Translations under genes and position numbers: made by a program
Origin: Candidatus Competibacteraceae bacterium
GTDB lineage: Bacteria > Pseudomonadota > Gammaproteobacteria > Competibacterales > Competibacteraceae
Direction: 5' to 3'
NCBI GenBank assembly: GCA_003527885.1
Contig: DPWB01000364.1
Span: forward strand, 599-10,321
DNA: 9,723 nt
The notes under the pieces: generated by a model
Database searches by the model: none
What the model was told of the DNA's origin: nothing
The model's input: the letters and a program-made list of their open reading frames with translations, nothing else
Part shown: positions 6,757 through 9,723 of the stretch, in pieces
Layout: the number at the start of each line of letters is the position of its first letter
Position numbering within the stretch: position 1 is the stretch's first letter

Positions 6757-7953
6757 TTACAGCGCTTCAAATACCCCGGCGGCGCCCATGCCGGTGCCGA
6801 TGCACATGGTCACCATCCCGTATTTTCCGCCACGCCGGCGCAGGCCGTGCACCAGCGTGGCGGTGCGGATCGCGCCGGTCGCGCCCAGCGGATGACCCAA
6901 GGCAATCGCGCCGCCCAGCGGGTTGACTTTGGCCGAGTCGAGTTTGAGATCGCGAATCACCGCCAAACTCTGCGCGGCAAAGGCTTCGTTGAGCTCGATC
7001 CAGTCGAGATCGTCCGGCTTTAACCCAGCCAATTCCAAAGCCCTGGGAATCGCCGCGATCGGGCCGATGCCCATGATCTGCGGCGGCACCCCGGCCACCG
7101 CGTAACTGACGAAGCGGGCCAAGGGTTTCAGGTTCAATTGCGAGACCAGCCGCGCGCTCATCAAAAGCACCGCCCCCGCGCCGTCGCTCATCTGCGAGCT
7201 GTTGCCGGCGGTGACGCTGCCGCGCGCGGCGAACACCGGCTTGAGCTTGGCCAAACCCTCCAGACTGGAATCCGGGCGCGGGCCTTCGTCGTGTTCCACC
7301 ACCCGCTCGCGAATCCGCACTTGCAGGGTTTGGCTGTCCGGTGAGCGATCGAGCACGGTGTAGGGCAGAATTTCCGGCTTGAACTCGCCGCTGGCGATGG
7401 CGGCGACGGCGCGGCGGTGGCTTTCCACCGCGAAGGCGTCCTGATCCTCGCGGGAAATCTTCCACTGCTCCGCCACCTTCTCCGCCGTCAGCCCCATGCC
7501 GTAGGCGATGCCGATGTTCTCCTCCTTGGCGAACACCTCCGGGCTAAGCGCGATCTTGTTGCCGCCCATCGGGATCATGGTCATGGTCTCGGTCCCGGCG
7601 GCCAGCATGGCGTCGGCTTCGCCCAAGCGGATGCGGTCGGCGGCTTGCGCCACCGCTTGCAGGCCGGACGCGCAGAAGCGGTTGAGGGTCATGCCCGGCA
7701 CGCTGTCCGGCAAGCCGGCCAGCAGCAGTCCAATGCGGGCGACGTTCATGCCCTGCTCGGCTTCCGGCATGGCGCAACCGACGATCACATCGCCGATTTG
7801 TTGGGGGTCCAGCCCCGGACATTGATCGATCACGCCGCGCAACACGTGGGCGAGCAGGTCGTCCGGGCGGGTGTTGCGAAACGCGCCACGCACCTTGCCG
7901 ACCGGGGTGCGGGCGGCGGCCACGATGTAAGCCTCCTGAATCTGTTTGCTCAT
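6757..7953 (-). CDS. fadA: Acetyl-CoA C-acyltransferase (3-ketoacyl-CoA thiolase)
   Basis: A 398-residue type II thiolase, full length for the family. It cleaves 3-ketoacyl-CoA with CoA to acetyl-CoA and a shortened acyl-CoA, the last step of each beta-oxidation turn. All three signature regions are present: nucleophile C94 in LNRFCASGLQA, the NEAF motif at 322-325, the GHPLGATG motif with H354, and the acid/base C384 in CIGTGMG. The start at 7953 is chosen because GGGAG lies 7 bases upstream on the minus strand; an ATG two codons earlier is too close to it, and the frame open to 8079 overlaps the upstream gene and is not thiolase-like. It follows the dehydrogenase/hydratase gene by 17 bases. 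Thiolase identity is secure; chain-length preference and the fadA symbol (versus an acetoacetyl-CoA thiolase name) rest on the neighbouring gene. Confidence 0.93.
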   Translation of the reverse strand: MSKQIQEAYIVAAARTPVGKVRGAFRNTRPDDLLAHVLRGVIDQCPGLDPQQIGDVIVGCAMPEAEQGMNVARIGLLLAGLPDSVPGMTLNRFCASGLQAVAQAADRIRLGEADAMLAAGTETMTMIPMGGNKIALSPEVFAKEENIGIAYGMGLTAEKVAEQWKISREDQDAFAVESHRRAVAAIASGEFKPEILPYTVLDRSPDSQTLQVRIRERVVEHDEGPRPDSSLEGLAKLKPVFAARGSVTAGNSSQMSDGAGAVLLMSARLVSQLNLKPLARFVSYAVAGVPPQIMGIGPIAAIPRALELAGLKPDDLDWIELNEAFAAQSLAVIRDLKLDSAKVNPLGGAIALGHPLGATGAIRTATLVHGLRRRGGKYGMVTMCIGTGMGAAGVFEAL

Positions 7954-7960
7954 CAGCATT

Positions 7961-7965
7961 CTCCC
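7961..7965 (-). promoter_or_regulatory. Ribosome-binding site that decides the thiolase start
   Basis: GGGAG on the minus strand lies 7 bases before the ATG at 7953, inside the 17-base gap between the two beta-oxidation genes. It is too close to the ATG at 7959 to serve it. Confidence 0.6.
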
Positions 7966-7970
7966 AGCCA

Positions 7971-9723
7971 TCAGTTGCGCAGCGGCTTGCCGGTCTTGAG
8001 CATGGACTCGATCCGGGCCTGGGTGAGCGGCGTTTTCGCCAGTTCGACGAAGGCCTTGCGCTCCAGTCCCAACAGCCACGCCTCATCGACCAGGGTGTTG
8101 GGGTCCACGTCGCCGCCACACAGCGCGGTGGCGATCTTGAGGCCCAACTGATAATCATGCGCCGAGATGAAACCGCCGTCGCGCATGTTGACCAGCGCCA
8201 TCTGACAGGCGGCGACGCCGGTGCGGCCCGCCACCCGGATCGGACGCGGCTGCGGCGGCCGATAACCCGTCTCGGCCAGCGCCCGAACCTGGGCCTTGGC
8301 GACGTACAACAACTCGTGCGGATTGAAGATGATGATATCAGAAGGCCGCAGATGGCCCAGTTGCTTGGCTTCCTCGGCGCTGCGCGACACCTTGGCCATC
8401 GCCATCGCCTCGAAGTACGGTCGCAGGAACGGCAACAGATCGCCGCCCTTGGCCTCGTGCATGGCTCGCAGCGCGAACTCCTTGCAGCCGCCGCCAGCCG
8501 GAATCAGCCCAACGCCGACCTCGACCAGACCGACGTAGCTTTCCAGCGCCGCCACCACCCGGTCGCAGTGCATCAGAAACTCGCAGCCGCCGCCGAGCGC
8601 CAGCCCCTGCGCCGCGCCCACCACCGGAATCGCCGCGTAGCGCAGCGCGCTGGTGGTCTGCTGGAATTTGGCGACGCTGTTCTCGAAAGTCACGAAATCT
8701 CCAGCCAAAACGACCGGCACGGCCTGGGCCAGATTGGCTCCGGCGCTGAACGGCGCTTCGGTTTGCCAGATGACGAGGCCATCGAAGCGCTGTTCGGCGA
8801 TTTTCAAACTCTCAAGTACACCGTCCAACACATCGTCGCCGATGACGTGCAGCCTGCTCTTGAAGCCCAGCACGCCGATGCCGTCACCGGTGGTCCACAG
8901 CCGCGCGCCGCTGTTTTCGAACACCGTCTCGCCGTAGCGGTGCGGCGCTTCGCCCACCACCTGTTCGGGATAGAGCTGACGCTGGTACACCGGTAGCTTG
9001 GAGCGCGACTTGTAGGCGTTTTCGGCCGCCGAATAGGAGCCTTGCGGCTGGTGCGGGCCGTCGATTTGATCGACCCAAGCCGGCAGCGGCGCGTCGGTCA
9101 TCGCCTTGCCGGCGGCGATGTCTTCCTTGATCCACGCGGCCACCTGCTTCCAGCCGGCCGCCTGCCAGATCTCAAACGGTCCCTGGCTCCAGCCGAAACC
9201 CCAGCGGATGGCGAAATCGACATCGCGGGCGTTATCGGCGATTTCCGCCAACAGCACCGCCGCGTAATGGAACACATCGCGGTGGATCGCCCACAGAAAT
9301 TGCGCTTGCGGGTGGTCGCTGGCGCGCAGGGCGGCGAATTTCTCGGCCGGATTCTTGATCTTTAAAATCGCCTGCACCGCCTCGTCGGGTTTCGCGCCGG
9401 CGTCTTGGTAAGCGCCTGTGGCCGGATCGAGCACCTGCTTGCCCTTGCCGGCGTAGAAACCGGTTCCGGTTTTCTGGCCGAGCGCCCCTTTCTCGATCAG
9501 CGCGCCGAGCCAGCCGGGCACGGTGTAATACCGCCGCCAGGGGTCTTGGTCCAGCGCCAGCGCCGAACCCTTGAGCACGTGACCCATGGTGTCCAGACCC
9601 ACAATGTCGGCGGTGCGGTAGGTCGCGCTCTTGGCCCGGCCGATGGCGGGGCCGGTCAGCGCGTCCACCAAATCCAAGCCAAGCCCAAACGCCTGGGTAT
9701 GGTGCATGATGGCGGCCATCGAA
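7971..9723 (-). CDS. 3-hydroxyacyl-CoA dehydrogenase/enoyl-CoA hydratase fusion (FadN type), N-terminus outside window
   Basis: The visible 584 or so residues are the C-terminal part of a bifunctional beta-oxidation enzyme in which the dehydrogenase precedes the hydratase, the reverse of E. coli FadB. First comes the dehydrogenase C-terminal domain, with GRAKSATYRTADIVGLDTMGH (bases about 9570-9640) and GQKTGTGFYAGKGK (about 9440-9480), then its second repeat with WGFGWSQGPFEIW (about 9170-9210). A crotonase domain follows (about 8150-8900): AGANL and GGG form the oxyanion hole, and both catalytic glutamates are in place, one in GGGCE (bases 8580-8582) and one in LVEVGVG (8520-8522). The hydratase therefore looks active. 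The NAD-binding Rossmann domain, roughly 200 residues, must lie beyond base 9723. The frame is open at the edge, so the methionine at 9719 is internal. Gene order with the thiolase matches the fadN-fadA arrangement of Bacillus. Confidence 0.93.
   Translation of the reverse strand, partial: SMAAIMHHTQAFGLGLDLVDALTGPAIGRAKSATYRTADIVGLDTMGHVLKGSALALDQDPWRRYYTVPGWLGALIEKGALGQKTGTGFYAGKGKQVLDPATGAYQDAGAKPDEAVQAILKIKNPAEKFAALRASDHPQAQFLWAIHRDVFHYAAVLLAEIADNARDVDFAIRWGFGWSQGPFEIWQAAGWKQVAAWIKEDIAAGKAMTDAPLPAWVDQIDGPHQPQGSYSAAENAYKSRSKLPVYQRQLYPEQVVGEAPHRYGETVFENSGARLWTTGDGIGVLGFKSRLHVIGDDVLDGVLESLKIAEQRFDGLVIWQTEAPFSAGANLAQAVPVVLAGDFVTFENSVAKFQQTTSALRYAAIPVVGAAQGLALGGGCEFLMHCDRVVAALESYVGLVEVGVGLIPAGGGCKEFALRAMHEAKGGDLLPFLRPYFEAMAMAKVSRSAEEAKQLGHLRPSDIIIFNPHELLYVAKAQVRALAETGYRPPQPRPIRVAGRTGVAACQMALVNMRDGGFISAHDYQLGLKIATALCGGDVDPNTLVDEAWLLGLERKAFVELAKTPLTQARIESMLKTGKPLRN

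Noticed and set aside
5863..7023. Long plus-strand open frame opposite the membrane protein and thiolase genes
   Set aside because: Its translation is a His/Gln/Arg-rich string typical of the antisense of GC-rich genes, whereas the minus-strand frames match known families.
8157..8996. 279-codon plus-strand frame opposite the hydratase domain
   Set aside because: Antisense shadow of a well-conserved crotonase domain; composition is the usual Arg/His/Gln-rich antisense pattern.
1..9723. CRISPR array, tRNA, rRNA, insertion sequence or attachment site
   Set aside because: No regularly spaced repeats, no tRNA-like or rRNA-like stretch, no transposase or terminal inverted repeats were seen on reading both strands.

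Overview
The window is GC-rich, gene-dense proteobacterial DNA. The mix of a PilZ protein, a HAMP/PAS/GGDEF/EAL protein, a BPSS1780-type membrane protein and fused beta-oxidation genes suggests a gamma- or beta-proteobacterium. A Competibacter- or Methylococcales-like gammaproteobacterium is a guess from gene content only.

Left half, plus strand (1-5463): the window opens with the 3' end of a YbhB/YbcL-type phosphatidylethanolamine-binding protein (PEBP) gene. Next is a small PilZ-domain gene (358-717). A 270-base spacer follows, holding a clear short hairpin (906-923). Then comes a tightly spaced gene pair: a secreted branched-chain amino acid-type solute-binding protein (988-2172) and, 3 bases later, a 1095-residue membrane-anchored cyclic-di-GMP enzyme with the order TM-periplasmic-TM-HAMP-PAS-PAS-GGDEF-EAL (2176-5463). 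No ABC permease or ATPase lies beside the binding protein. The likely reading is that the binding protein senses a periplasmic ligand and passes the signal to the cyclic-di-GMP enzyme, as NspS does for MbaA in Vibrio cholerae. The nearby PilZ protein is a candidate cyclic-di-GMP receptor. The three genes together may form an input, second-messenger and effector set.

Middle, convergent region (5464-5970): this holds a GC-rich hairpin without a T-run (5545-5565), an unrecognised 72-residue reading frame (5599-5817), and a hairpin followed by TTTT when read on the minus strand (5839-5872). The last is a plausible terminator for the leftward operon.

Right half, minus strand (9723 down to 5971): this is a compact fatty-acid beta-oxidation operon read leftward. 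First is a 3-hydroxyacyl-CoA dehydrogenase/enoyl-CoA hydratase fusion of the FadN type, whose N-terminus lies beyond the window. After a 17-base gap comes an acetyl-CoA C-acyltransferase (FadA-type thiolase), and after a further 30-base gap a multi-spanning BPSS1780-family membrane protein. The first two enzymes together would carry out hydration, oxidation and thiolytic cleavage of enoyl-CoA. The role of the membrane protein is unknown.
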